Shown: piece after piece, positions 1 to 12,400 of the stretch
Layout: the number at the start of each line of letters is the position of its first letter
Numbering within the stretch: position 1 is the stretch's first letter
NCBI GenBank assembly: GCA_002633025.1
Contig: NMRB01000201.1
Span: 135,707 to 199,706 of the forward strand
Length of the DNA stretch: 64,000 nucleotides
From: Notospermus geniculatus
Lineage: Eukaryota > Nemertea > Pilidiophora > Heteronemertea > Lineidae
Direction of reading: 5' to 3'
Notes under the pieces: generated by a model
The model's database searches: none
Seen by the model: the letters and a program-made list of their open reading frames with translations, nothing else
Told to the model about the DNA's origin: nothing
Program-made: the position numbers and the translations under genes

Positions 1-2512
1 TGTACATGGTTTTGGCTCACATCAAGCAGAATGTCCCTAGTGTTGAGTATGTGATGGATGAGATACTCAAGAAGACCACTGATAGCAAGGTAAGGCTCTG
101 TAACACGAAGCTGTCATCACTACATGCTGGCAATCTCCCAGGTGGGCCTATCATTTACCCATTTTGCAATAAATTTATTGTACCCTTTTCAGAAGCATTC
201 AGATAACATCGAAGGTAGTCATGACGCCCAGCGGCTTGAAGTCATCCTGACGCAGATGGCTGATTGTAAAGACGACTCGCAGCAAAGGAGCTGGGCCCTG
301 CATGAAGATGAGGCCATTATCAAGGACTGTTTGGAAGAGTTGATCTCCATTTTGGTGAGTGCAATGAATGGTGAATAGACATAGTAAATTGTGGCGGCCC
401 CATTTTAAGGTAAAGGCAGCTTCCCAGACTGTCAAAACATTGGGTTAATGGGTTTTCCAATTTTGATTCACCAAATATTGCACTCTGGTACCGTACAGCG
501 TATACAGATTATAACACTTGGAACTATGCATTGCAGAATAATGCCAACCAGTCCATCTGCCGCTCTGTGATCAGCAGGGAGAATTATGAAGCATTGGACA
601 CATTGGTACTCTATTATCAGATGGTAAGTTTGTCAAGGAACCCACACACTTTGCCCTGTAATGAGTATTGGTTGGCATCTGACCTCCCATTCTACATGTA
701 CTTTCCTCCATGTTTTATCACTTGACTAGAATCTTCGCATTAGGTATATGGGTGCCTTCTGGTGAAAACTTACCCGTACATTTTTACAGAATACCAGTTA
801 GCATGGTCTATTCAGTACTGGTATGTTAGCCACTGATCTACTTTGTGTTTGGCACTGACACCTTGTGGTCCTTGATGATACCATAAGATTGTGATTGGGG
901 CATTCTTTTTAGGAAACTCGCTGCTCCATCCGGTTGCTGCTGTTGCAAAGTTTTGGTGCGTTGTGCAGTCTTGAGTCTCGCGTGATATCTGAGTTGCTGA
1001 CATCAGTGTTGCCTTTGGAGCTTGCCAGAGATTTGCAAGCAGATTTGTCAAGTAAGTGACTGTTTTAATGGGAATGTCTGAACTCTGCACACATTGCTGG
1101 TTTATATCAAGAGTGTGTTGATCATAACAAGCTCGTAACATGTTCTTTGCAGTTCTTGATCCATTGTTTTTGTGATGAATGATGATCCTTCGTGATTCAG
1201 TGATTCATTTGCTTTTTCAGATACTCAAAAGTTCTGCTTTTCAAGCTTGGTGCTAACTATGATATTCTCGACAGGGGAACCAATCCCTGTCCATCATTAT
1301 GGTGAGTACATTGGCAGTGTGATTTTCGATTTTTGTCATCATTGCTCGGTTCATTGATAGTGCATTGATGACGCATACATGTACTTGGATGAAATGTTTC
1401 GAACACATCTTGTGGTGCACTTGCCTTGTGTGGATACAGTACATAGACTAATGAGTGCCGTAAACTTGGTCAACTTAACTTAACAAATGTAGTTTTTTTT
1501 CGCTTGCAGAACAGCTGAATGCAACTTTCATTGAGTTTGTCCTTGACAAGATAGAGAATCCACACGACGTTGAAATGGAAGATGAAATTGCTGATACGTT
1601 GACTGCACTGATCATGTCTTTTAACTTGCACATCAAAGATTCAAGTGACAATGTTATACTGAAGGTCCTGGCTGAGAAAGGAACAGCTAAAGTGTTCACA
1701 GAGAAAGTTATGATGCTCATGAATAGAGGAGGTAAGTTGTCCTAGCACAAAATAAACCCACAAGGAACTGAACCAACTCTGTATAGACACTGTACCTGAA
1801 TGACCACAGTAGAACCTATCTACTGCGGACATCCTTTGGATGCTGTTCTTTATTGAAAGGTGTCCAGATTACAGTGGTAAGGATGAAAACAAGAGCCCCA
1901 ATCTAGGACTCAACATTGGTTCCATATTACGGAGCGAAGCATCTTTGTGGCAGGAGAAGAAGCCATTATTTGTTTTCTCGATGGTTTCAGATGACCCTGT
2001 CAGGATGTTCGAGCATGAACCCCACCCAGATAACTCTGTCCTAAAGTTTCTGTGTGATCTCTACTCCCTTGAGTCGACTTCTGATCTCCTCTACACGAAT
2101 GATGCAAAGGTGCTGATCGACGTTGTGATAAGATATCTATGTGATTTGAATCCAGGAAACAAGGTGTGTATTTGGTATCTTACAACTTTTGATTGTTGCT
2201 ACCGTTCAGGTGTTGGTGAGCTGAGCAGACTCTGCGAAACTCAAGGCAGTGACAGCAATCAAGGAGCATGATTTTCATTGAGGTGTTCACCTCCCCGTTC
2301 TCTTATTTCAGACCCGCACCCATATTCTGAACCTTATGCATTTGATCATGAAGAATTCTTCCTACTGCGAACACGAGCATCGGAAGACCGAGCTACAGAA
2401 CTTGTTGAAGGACATCTCAAAAGAGGAAGACCCAGAATCGGAAAATGATCGTCGGCTGGTCCGTCTGATCTGGTTAGATTTGCCTCAGTATTTTGGTTTT
2501 CCCATGATGTAG
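1..2512 (+). CDS. NCKIPSD: NCK-interacting protein with SH3 domain (SPIN90), 3' part
   Basis: C-terminal part of SPIN90/NCKIPSD, an adaptor that binds NCK and the Arp2/3 complex and acts in actin assembly and endocytosis. Eight exons join in one frame with GT-AG sites: <1-89, 193-354, 537-623, 913-1051, 1221-1301, 1510-1731, 1991-2163 and 2312-2512 (TAG at 2510). The encoded protein is the leucine-rich helical C-terminal domain. The segment [14 protein letters not shown], formed across the 1731/1991 junction, and the following [11 protein letters not shown] are close to the vertebrate protein as I remember it. The N-terminal SH3 and proline-rich parts lie upstream of the window. No frameshift is seen. 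Family recognition is from remembered vertebrate sequence, with every exon phase consistent. Confidence 0.88.
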
Positions 2513-4413
2513 CAACCTGTACTCATTGACGAGTGTGAGGGAAATGGTGAAGAATTAGAGGATTTTAAAGTTAAAGTTTACAGTTTTACCGTTATCAGAA
2601 GTCAAACTGAATTACACAACTGTAATGCCGGTACTATGCATTCAGCCTCTGTTTTACCACTAAACTGTTATCATGGCCTAGTCAATGTCAGAAACCTCAG
2701 AGGCTTAATCGAAATTTCTTGCAAGATTTCGTGAATGTTAGTGGTGTTCTCAATTTAGAACAATAGCAAGATGAAAGATTGTCAAGTACCATATTTGCCT
2801 TTCCCAAGACCAGAAAAAGTTGTAAATAACTGCACCACATTCAGAATTAGTGCCATAAGTGTTCTGTGCTGAGCCTTCAAGAGCCACACTTGTACATTCA
2901 GATTCTGCGATAGAGATTAGCAGCCTTGCAGCTTTAGAATTTGGGCCTTATTCACAGGACTTTTGTATCCATAAACAGAGTTGCCGTTGGACTTACAGAT
3001 GTGTAAGTCGACTGGTTCCCAATCGGTTTACTGCACTTGCCATATGGATGGAAGGCAAAACCACTCAACTTGTGATTCTATTAGTCTGAATTCGAAGACA
3101 CAGCGAATGGCATCAGAAAGCAATAATGACTTGATGTTGTTGAATTAAACTTTTGTGAAATTGCTTCCGTTAAATTATTCCTAGAACCAGGGTATTGGAG
3201 ACTGTCCGTTTTCTTGGATAGATGTAAAATGCACAATGAAAACTTACGTATCCAAAATTCCAAAATTTTGAAGTCTACATGTACTTCTCTATGATTCCAC
3301 ATTAATTGCCATTTTGCAAATCTTCGGAGCATTCTATGTAAATGTTCATTTCTTTTTAGTACTTTGCCTTCAGTCTTGCCACCTCTCTGTGCTTAACTGC
3401 CAATTATTTCTGCATTATAATATACATGTATGGTACTGGTGGTATGAGTTTCTCTCCTGAAGTGATAATAACCCTGTCCTGTGCCTTAAATTACCCCAGA
3501 AACCATATGTGATTCTTTTCTGCTCAGTTTCATTATTCATAGTGTATACGTGGTACATGTACCATTATTGGACAGTCTCACTTTCAAAGAAACATCTTCT
3601 TGTAACATTACTACATAAAATTGAGACAGTCTGAACCTCAGTCCCAGTATGGCTTGTGACTTTTGTGTATCGTAAAGACAGAATAACTGCTGCCTTGTGT
3701 CCCCAAATCCTCTTCAGAAGGAATAATATGCATGAATGTTGTTGCTCTGCATGGTGTTCTACTGTTGAAATTCCTAGATCGAAGTAATCATCAGTTAAAA
3801 CGGAATGAAATGTTCATAGAGCATGAGAAGAATTCTGAATTTAGGTACCTCAAGTGTACAATACGAGGGGAAAGAGTACGGAATGAAATGTTCTTAGAGG
3901 AATAGAAGAATTCTGAATTTAGGTACCTCAAGTGTACAATATGAGGGGAAAGAGTACGGAATGAAATGTTCTTAGAGCACTAGAAGAATTCTGAAGCCTT
4001 AGTACACTTTTCTCAGTGCTCTGTCAAATAATCTGTAGTGAGCTACTGCGTAGCAATGATTTTTACTGGTTCTCGCATGCAAAGAGCACTGATGATACCT
4101 CTTAATCAAAAGCTTCTAATCAGAAATACATGTACGAGTATTTATGTTAATGAATGTCCTTGTATTGTCCAAGTTTAATGTATTGTTAATGTTTATTTAT
4201 TTCTTAGTAATAAGAATTGCTCAAAGTAAACCAGACCTGAGTTTCATTTCTTGTTTAAGAAATCCTCAGTTTTATTCATTCCCGCATGATAAGGCCATAC
4301 CGGTATATCTTCATAACTATCTCACAGTTTATCCCACGCCAATAAAAAGCAAACATTTTCTGTATCTTTTAAAACTAGCTTTATTCTTTGATTTTAATAA
4401 TGTCATAATGTAC
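2513..4413 (+). other. NCKIPSD 3' flank / probable 3' UTR
   Basis: No convincing coding exon on either strand. AATAAA at 4341-4346 is the only good poly(A) signal on this strand and would make a long 3' UTR of about 1.8 kb. On the other strand TTTATT at 4380-4385 (AATAAA for DPM3) lies 40 bp away, so the two convergent genes probably end near each other. A 78-bp tandem repeat sits inside. Confidence 0.5.
3801..3995. repeat. 78-bp tandem repeat, about 2.5 units
   Basis: Units begin with CGGAATGAAATGTTC at 3801, 3879 and 3957. The first two are nearly identical over their length and the third breaks off after about 39 bp. It lies in the probable 3' UTR of NCKIPSD. Confidence 0.85.
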
Positions 4414-4417
4414 AATA

Positions 4418-4564
4418 CAGTAGAACCTCTTTATCAAGGAGTGACAGATGATGACTTAGAGGCGTCCTGGTGACGGAGGCCAAAATGAATAGGAAGACCA
4501 ATTAGAGAAAGGGCTTCAATGTCCAATAGTGAGAGGTGTCTGTCCACTCAGGGAGGTTCCACTG
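4418..4564. mobile_element. Degraded pogo/Tigger-like MITE (147 bp)
   Basis: Starts CAGTAGAACCTCT directly after a TA and ends in GGAGGTTCCACTG, which is the reverse complement with two differences. The same terminal sequence bounds the larger element at 44027-44555. The right-hand TA is not preserved. Inference: a non-autonomous Tc1/mariner-superfamily (pogo-like) element that lies between the poly(A) signals and the DPM3 stop. Confidence 0.55.
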
Positions 4565-4913
4565 GACTTGCTACATAAAGATGTAGTCTTATATGTTGAC
4601 ACTGAGACAAGTGTTGTGAATGCGAGCCAAATGCTGTGCAACAGAAGAAGAGGATTTTCAACAATGAAGAAAAGATGGCACTATATTGTAAGACCACTGC
4701 TAAGTAGAAGCACACCACATGCATTGAATTACCGGTACTGGTGAAAGTGAATCTATGAACAGATTTCTTAAGTATTTCTGCAATACATTGAAGAAAAGAT
4801 GGTGCTTTTGTGACAGTCATCAACAAATGGAATCAGCTGTCTCAGACAGAATCTGTCATATCAGGCATCCTTCAGTAAACAGTACATCATTGTCATAAAT
4901 GGTCATTCACTTG

Positions 4914-6186
4914 TCATGATAACTTCAGCCCTTTTCTTGCTAAATCAACTTTTGCCTCTTTTATATGCTGAAAAAGAATAAAAGAGGCTAAATGCACATG
5001 TACAAGGAATTTCATGCCAAACAGCAGTCTTGAGAATGATGACCTCCTCATGCAGAGTTGAGACTACTGTCCTGTTGAAGTAGCTAGTGTGAAATATGTT
5101 ACAATGATACATCTGCATGTTGACTCACCTGTTTCAATTCCTCAGCTGCCTCGTCACAATCGTTGAATGTAGCCACTCGATACCCCAGGACAGCTAATGT
5201 TATGCACTGAAAGAAAGAGACAAACTTTTGGAAATCAGCACAATGCTGTTTTGGCCTACAATTCATTAATGAAGAAATCTGATTTGTTCATAGAGTTCAG
5301 TGCTTGTTTCTGAGGTTCACTGTTTGGTGAAAATGAAGTAACTTCGATTGTCCATAGAGGTCAGTCAGTGGCTGTTGCCAAGGTAGGTTGTTGGGGAAGA
5401 ATCAGATAGGTGGCACTGCGGTGGACACCTAAACACTCAAATGTTATCACAGTACCGGTAGTTGTTCATAAGCAGGATTGTGAGGTATTACAACTACTTA
5501 CTGCAAATGTCATCAAGAAGTAGAAAGGGAACTGAAAAAACAATTTTTTTACTGCATGTATAAATTTACGACTTGTATTGATCAATGAACTTTCCACAAG
5601 TTTCTCAGTAATGAAGGACAGTCCTGATGTGAACATGTCTCCTGACTATCACACTCTTCCAACATATACATGTACATGTACTGGTAGATCTTGCTCTGGT
5701 CTTGGAGAGAAAAATGTGCATTTCAACTAGGAATTGATTTGTACTGCTTCAGTATACTAGAATCAGGTGCCACAGAAAAGCAGGTGCACAAACAATCATC
5801 AACTAGTCCATTGAATAACTTGATGCACCAATGGCTTTCTGAACAGGCAGTACTCTCCACAGGCAACCTGAATCAATAAACTTTGTGAGTCATTATAAAG
5901 GCAGATTTGGCTGTATCCCAGTAGGTCTGGCGCATAGGTCAGTCACTAAGCTACAAAGCTGAAAGATCCCCCTCCCCTGGATAACTGGTTTAGGCAGGGT
6001 GAAAGGAAAAAGGATAAAAGGATATAGTCCCCACATACAGTCAGGTTAAGTTATAGCAACACTTACCAACCAAATAACATCCATATATGCCGAAGGTATT
6101 TCGACTGGAATTGATTCAGTCACCAGAGCACCCCAAACTAACAGGAACACAACTGCAAATAGCAGCCACTGCATTAACTTGGTCAT
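4914..6186 (-). CDS. DPM3: Dolichol-phosphate mannosyltransferase subunit 3
   Basis: Small ER membrane subunit that tethers the catalytic DPM1 to DPM2 in dolichol-phosphate-mannose synthase, which supplies mannose for N-glycans, GPI anchors and O-mannosylation. Four coding exons on the minus strand, all phase 0: 6186-6067, 5531-5502 (only 30 nt), 5206-5129 and 4967-4914. The product is 93 residues, as expected for the family. It starts MTKLMQWLL, has two hydrophobic segments (about residues 5-24 and 38-57), then the hallmark GYRVATFNDCDEAAEEL and ends ARKGLKLS. The start chosen is the family start; an acceptor about 30 nt upstream shows that a 5' UTR exon precedes it. It converges on NCKIPSD. 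Confidence 0.93.
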
Positions 6187-6389
6187 GATGAAAATGACTG
6201 TGTCTTTTAACTGCAAAACCTGTAAATAGAGAATGTGATCAAGATTAGACCTCTTCAAAGACAATGTTGATGCTGCTGTGCTGTTCGGCCTAGGTCTCAA
6301 TTCCAGTGGCACTGACAGTCACAGTTGCTGACACTTGAGCACAAAATCAGTCCGGTCTGTCCGTGTCCATATGCGCGGGAGTGAGATGT

Positions 6390-6566
6390 CACACGATTTT
6401 GGAAAAGAGGGGGTGCACTGTGGTAGAAACATTGAAATCTGCAGTGAATTTCAATGATTTGCTCCAAATTTCAGAATTTCACGGTCAATTTTACAGATTT
6501 GTTGGCCGAAATCGCCGAACCGGGGTGGGGAGGGGGCGCACCCCGGCCGGATCTGCGCTGCACCTG
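6390..6566 (+). mobile_element. Interspersed hAT-like MITE copy (5' end lost)
   Basis: From about 6390 this is nearly identical to 13305-13440 (GAAACATTGAAATCTGCAGT and following) and it ends near GGATCTGCGCTGCACCTG, like that element. Its 5' CAGGGGCGGATC terminus is missing. The open frames across it come from the repeat and are not a gene. Confidence 0.6.
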
Positions 6567-7356
6567 TAGTGTAAATGGGGTAGTAAGTTACGGCCACATG
6601 ATAAGTCGTACATACTGAATGAATGCAGTCCATTGGATAGGTACATGTATGTGATTGTGTAGGCCTACTCTACTGTGCTGTAGGCCTAAGCCTGAATGAA
6701 TAAGTGCACACTGAATGTACATGTTGTGATGTACATGAATACATATGCATGAATGAATACGCGGTACAAAAATGCAGTGGTTTTCATGATTTCTCAATGG
6801 TGTAAACCAATCAATACAACAGAAAATGAATCCCTCGACATTATTCAAAACAATTCTTCAGCAATCTTCAATCACCAAGCTTCGAGTACACAGAAAACGG
6901 TGTTTTTACATCAAAATTACACGTCGACTGCTTAACCCATGGGCGCTGCCATCTTGAATGACGTATCACGAATAATAGTGAGCTCAGCTTTGCGAAGCGA
7001 ACTCAATGGTTAATGCACGTGCGTGCGTGTGTGTAATGTACAGCAGAGTTGTGTACATTCTCTCTTTACCGTCCTCCGATTTCGGAACATACTTCCAAAC
7101 CTCTCCTCCCCTAAAAAATCTGCTGTGCACCTGCCCAATGCTACGAGATAGAGTTAGCCGCCTGGAAGCGAGCATAGGATGGCATGGGGAACGATGACTG
7201 TCTCGATCTTACCCTGTGCACGCAAAATGTACAAATGCGCTAACGCACTAGGCCCACTGTTGAATCGGCCAATCAGCTTCGCGAACACGTATGCGCATGC
7301 TCGAAGCAGACGACGCCGGCAGCCGACGGGCGAACTGGCGATTGACCGTGCACTCG

Positions 7357-7721
7357 CTTCGAGACTCAAATCTAACAAAATTCGGCAAAATTAACCAGCC
7401 AGCGATGGGTAGAATATTCTAGAGACAGTTTTACGTCCACCTTGGACACTGGCATGAACTGTGCACTGGCAGTTTGATAAAAATCGATGGGTGAACGCAG
7501 GTGGGCCTAGCCTGAAATTGAATTCCTTTTTCAAAAGGAAACAGCATTACGCGCATCATGCCGATGTGCCGACCTCACTTCGAGACACAAACCTAACAAA
7601 TTTCGACAAAATAAACCGTCCATCCGTGGGTAGCATGTTGTAGAGATAATTTAAAATCCATCCTGGGCATTGGAATGAACTGTACACCGGCAGTTCGTGA
7701 AAAATCGATGGGTAAACACAG
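7357..7721. repeat. Diverged direct repeat, two copies of about 144 bp
   Basis: Copies 7357-7500 and 7578-7721 share CTTCGAGAC, AACAAA, AAATCGATGGGT and much between, with roughly one base in five different. They are 78 bp apart. No terminal structure or coding conservation was seen, so this is an old local duplication or two copies of one element. Confidence 0.65.
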
Positions 7722-7846
7722 AAAACAAGCTCGGAAATTCAGAAACTGCGTTGTCAAGGAAGATGACAGGTCGTTGGCCAAACTCGTCCCCAGTGGGTTT
7801 ACGTTCCTACAACACCACTGGAAAGGGCTGACGACTTCAGCAATAC

Positions 7847-7858
7847 TGCGCATGCGCA
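7847..7858. promoter_or_regulatory. NRF1-type palindrome TGCGCATGCGCA
   Basis: Perfect 12-bp palindrome matching the NRF1 consensus YGCGCAYGCGCR, common in promoters of metazoan housekeeping genes. A weaker ATGCGCATGC lies near 7290. It sits between the divergent DPM3 and DMTF1 genes, 1.6 kb from each coding start, so it may serve either one. Confidence 0.5.
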
Positions 7859-9468
7859 ATCGACTAATTTTGAGGCGAATCACGCCGAGGCCGCGGCATG
7901 ATGTTCGCAACAAACCATGCTAACTATTCGTTTGAAATTGCTCTAATACTCAAACAACTTCGTGTTTTGGGAGTATTAAATGGCCTTTTAGGCACATATG
8001 ATGTTTTTCAGTCATCGAAGAACGAAATATTGTGTGAAACAAACATTTTGGCACGCTGCCAGCGGTTGACCAGAAATCTTGGTCAGGTCGTAGCCCTTGC
8101 CAGAGATACCTTCGGATGAGGTAGATCTGGGAACGAGATTGGTCGTTGGCGCTCATCGGACCAACTCCGCCACGCCCGCCTTTTCCATCCTCCACCATGT
8201 CCTTCGCCAACACCGCATTCTTCCATTAATTTCAATGTACTGTGCCAATTTTTAAGTCCACATTGTTCTCACCCTCTAGTTTGCTCTCCCTCTGCTCTCC
8301 CCCAGACTCCCCCTGCCCTGCCCTGACATGCCCGACGGGGAATCCTTGCCGAGCCTGGCCGCCTCTACCAGGAAAGGCCCAGGGCCAGGCGGGGAAAAGG
8401 CTAACCTCAAGCCCCGGCCCCACCCACACTAGCTCTACTTCATCAGTAGTGTTAGGCCCTACCAGAACAAAAAACACAGCCTCGGAAATCATGTTCGCAA
8501 CATCTCACTATAAACCCCCCCTAAGCCCCACCATCTAGGCCCACTCCCAGGGCATTTAAACAGAGGCCTAAAAGCTGAGCTCACTCCAAAGGTGACACCT
8601 TGACATATTAAGGGCAAATTGCAAGATGAAAAAAATAGTTCACTAGATATTTGCGTTTTTGAAAAATCATATACTGGATGATTTGTTAAATATTCGGTAA
8701 TATGTAACATTGCTATATTGACAAAATTTACAGGTGATAAGTTTTATAGATATGCTGCCCAGATACTGTTATTTTGTAATTGATGTTACGCTAAAAAGTA
8801 GTTCGCATTCCATCCATCCTGGTCATTTTCCATCCTGGCATTTTGGAAGAAACCCGGACGAAAACAATCACAGGTGATTTAGAAACGTGCAGGGACATCA
8901 CGTCCGTGTTTCCTCCGATTTCAATCGTAACGAGGCGTCGTTTCCTTCGCTACAGCGGCAATGAAAATGGCTAATTTTATCAGAACTCCCGCTGATATGA
9001 CGAAGGTGTGACCTCAGTTCAGACATGATAGAAATTTGATGCAGAAGTTTGCTCTGTGCATGCGCCACTACTTTGCACTGTTGCATGCACTGCAGTGCCA
9101 GTCATTTAACAGTCAGTGATGTCATGCACGAAGTAGGCCAACAGGTGTGCTGTTTTTCTGCGCAAAAGAAGGCTACAATCCAGTCGGTTGGCCTAGCTAT
9201 TAACATAACTCCCGTGCCGTGCCATCAGCCATACCGAACCGGTCGGTAGGCCTCGGCCTAGCCTAGTATTTTAACCGGTACTACGACGACCTAGCGTAGC
9301 AACAGCAGCAGCTGGCGCAACTTGTAACTAGGCGCCAGCCTAAGGGCTTAGGCCTACAAGGCCTAGCCGCTGGACTCGTCAGAATTTACTTTGGAGCTTC
9401 TTATCTTATGTTATAACATCTCTCGTCTATCCCTTATTTTTGCTTCTGTTTCAGGCAGTTTATTGGAC

Positions 9469-12400
9469 ATGGATATTGTCTGCTCAGAATCGGAAAATGG
9501 AGAGCGGTCACACCTCCAAACAGATGATGACCCTGGTTCAGAGATGACAGTCCGTCATGTTGCAGCAGGAGACGCAAGCAATGTCATAGTGGAGGCTGTC
9601 AATCCTGGAGCTAGCATCGCGGATAACATTCATGGTATCACTATTGAGGGTGTTAATGTAATGAGGGGCGTTGCCGATGATATTGATGTTCAAGTTGTTG
9701 AGGGTGTGACCTCTATTCCGAATATCCACTCTGAGACCATCCAGGACAACATCAACTCTGTTGCAGTTGAGGATGTTGCCATTGGTGTAGGTGATGCTGT
9801 TGTGAAAACAGAAACGTCAGAGGGTGTTGTGACTTGTATAACAGATGCCATTGAAGAAGGAGATACCTCTGTCAGCTCCCCTCCTGTCCCTATAGAGTGC
9901 GCCGTTGAAGATGTTGACAATATCAAAGTGCAAGTCTCCATCAAGATTCTGGATCAAGAGATTGCAGGTATTACTCTTCACAATATCATGGCTGCTATTA
10001 AGATGTTTCAACCATCTGATTGCCAATGGATGGAGTGATGTTAAGCAGCTTGGTACTGAACTGGCAGTGTAGTGTCTAAACCCTGATATTCAACATGAGC
10101 CTACAGTCAGTGACAGTTTCAATAGATTGTATATGGTCTGGTGATTGCCACGATGCTGAATCTTGGACGATTCTGTTGACACTGAAACCCCTTCTATTCT
10201 GCTTCAAATAGTGTAATTCTTTCGTCTTCAAGTTTATTCATGACCCTAGCTTCGTTTTCTTATCGTTTAGGTAGTGGCATGACTGAAGATGACCCATGCC
10301 TGGAGCCAGCAACCAAGCGTTTCCGTGTGGAAGGGTCAGATGGTCAGACATACATGTTGACCATGCCAAGTCATTTGGATGGGGATGCTGTAGCAGCCAT
10401 GCAAGGAGCACCGATTGGAGGGATACGTAATTTGCATGACCCAAAACAGAAGGTGGATGTAACTCAGGCCTGGTTCACCTCCAGAGATGATAAGACTGCA
10501 CTCACTAGTAAAGGTATGTTTCATACCATAGACCAACTTAAAATTCTGCCTACATGATATCAAGCGTGATCATTTCTGCCTGTCGCAATTTTGCATTCAG
10601 TAGTCATCATTTTTGCAATTTATGGAAGCTCTGAATAATTCTCTTTCCAAATTTTCCAGGTCAGGATTGGCGGCAGGGTCAATGGTCCAAAGATGAAGTG
10701 GAACTACTTCAAGCCAATATTGCTACTTATTGCAAAGTGAGTACATGGGCATGACGGATCTTTGTCTGGACTTCAGAAACCCAGCAATGCAAGTTTCCAA
10801 ATAAATTGGCAGCTGTTTGTTGTTGATTTCGTGTTAAATTGGGTATGTGTGGTTAAAAAATAACAAAGTCTCTCCTCTCAGGAGAAGAATCCTGAGGCTT
10901 TGATTATGTTGTTTCCATCGAGTTAAAGGATATGAAATTTACCTCTGATCTCATGTTTTCAGAATCATGGAATTAATGATCCAACTGAAATCATCTTTGA
11001 GATGTCCAAAGACGAAAGGAAAGATTTCTATCGTACAGTCGCCAAGGGTTTGCAGCGCCCTCTTTTCTCTGTCTATCGCCGTGTCATTCGTATGTATGAT
11101 CAGAAGAACCATGTTGGGAAGTACACACCTGAGGAGTTATGTAAGCTGACTGAGTAAGTCTTCTGTATTCTGTATTCAAGTCACACTTGAAACAACTAGT
11201 TTTCATTTCAGGTGTCTTGTCCCATCAGGTCAATGCCACTACAGCATGGGATTTCCAGCTTCTGCAGCTGAAATAAGTTCCCCTAGATCCACTCTTGCCA
11301 TGTCGGTTTAAATTCTGATGAATAAGGCATGTGTCATTGGATTGTTGTATGAGGTGTGCAGCTTGAGATATGATACACAGTCGTCACACATTTCATTCAC
11401 TCCAATTTCTTGTTAATAGGTTGAGGGCAAAATATGGTACAGATTGGGCCACCATAGGTTCAGCGATGGGTCGCAGCGCTTCTTCAGTGAAAGACAGGTG
11501 TCGTCTTATGAAGGCTACGTGCAATTCTGGAAAGTGGTTGCCAGAAGAAGAGCACCGCCTTACCAATGTTGTGTACGAACTTACTCAGGCAAGGCCAGGT
11601 ATGTGAAATCGCTCCTTGAAGTTTCATAATTGTCATTAGAGCATGTACACTGGCTGGTGCTCCTACAAGCGCTGTTGAAACTTAAAGAAACTTTTGGACT
11701 CGTATCAGATTACAGCTCTCAGAATTCACCATTCTTGTTACAGGTGAGAGTGTTACGCAGGGTATTTCATGGTCTGCTGTGGCGGAGAAGGTTATGACCC
11801 GTTCTGAGAAGCAATGTAGGACAAAATGGCTGAACTACCTGAACTGGAAGGAAAAAGGTGGCGCTGATTGGACTCGCGAGGATGACATTGATCTCATTAA
11901 CAGGTAAAAATATGTATTGAAATTTCGTATGGATAGTGATGGATATGTGATTACCTTCTGTGATAACCTTAGAAGTGAACTGTAGCAGAATGCTTCTACA
12001 AAATCAGTCTTTTGTTCCTATTTTCAGATTGGCCAGTTCAGAGGCTGCAGATGAAACTCAGATTGACTGGGTTGAGCTGTGCAAAGGTTGGGAAAGGTGA
12101 GCAAAGAGGAGTGATGGCTCTCTATGGGCAATGCAACCATAGAAAGCTGTGGGTAGCCATTTGTGGCTGGGGAACCAACAATGATGAATTGAGTGCCAAC
12201 TTGCACAGGTAATCTCACATGGGGTAGCCCTTTAAAGTTGTAGGAGTCCGCTTTCCTTCATAAAAAAAGATTCTTTGGTCAAAATGTTAAAAGCTGTCTT
12301 ACTCACTTCAGCGCTCGCTCTCCTCAGTGGCTCAGAGGCAAGTGGTGGTCCATGAAGAAACATGTTCAGGACTATCAACTTATGTCATTTCAACGTATGT

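Larger units (their letters stand above)
6567..9454. other. Intergenic region between divergent DPM3 and DMTF1
   Basis: No coding exon supported. It holds a diverged direct repeat (7357-7721), an NRF1-type palindrome at 7847-7858, a C-rich stretch at 8160-8560, and AGGCCTAGG-rich DNA at 9230-9370. It should contain the DPM3 upstream exon and promoter and the DMTF1 promoter and non-coding 5' exon (acceptor at 9454), but I cannot place the transcription starts. Confidence 0.5.

Noticed and set aside
1809-1880. Second pogo-like element (CAGTAGAACCTATCTAC) in an NCKIPSD intron
   Set aside because: Only one terminus resembles the family; no convincing opposite end.
4144-4473. 109-residue AT-rich open frame after NCKIPSD
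   Set aside because: Lies in the 3' UTR region and runs into a MITE; hydrophobic composition reflects T-richness.
7593-7923. Open frames at the NRF1-type site
   Set aside because: Part lies in a diverged direct repeat whose other copy has stops in the same frame; looks non-coding.
8232-8538. Overlapping Pro/Ser- and Gly-rich open frames on both strands
   Set aside because: Product of a C-rich, stop-poor stretch; no splice context or family match.
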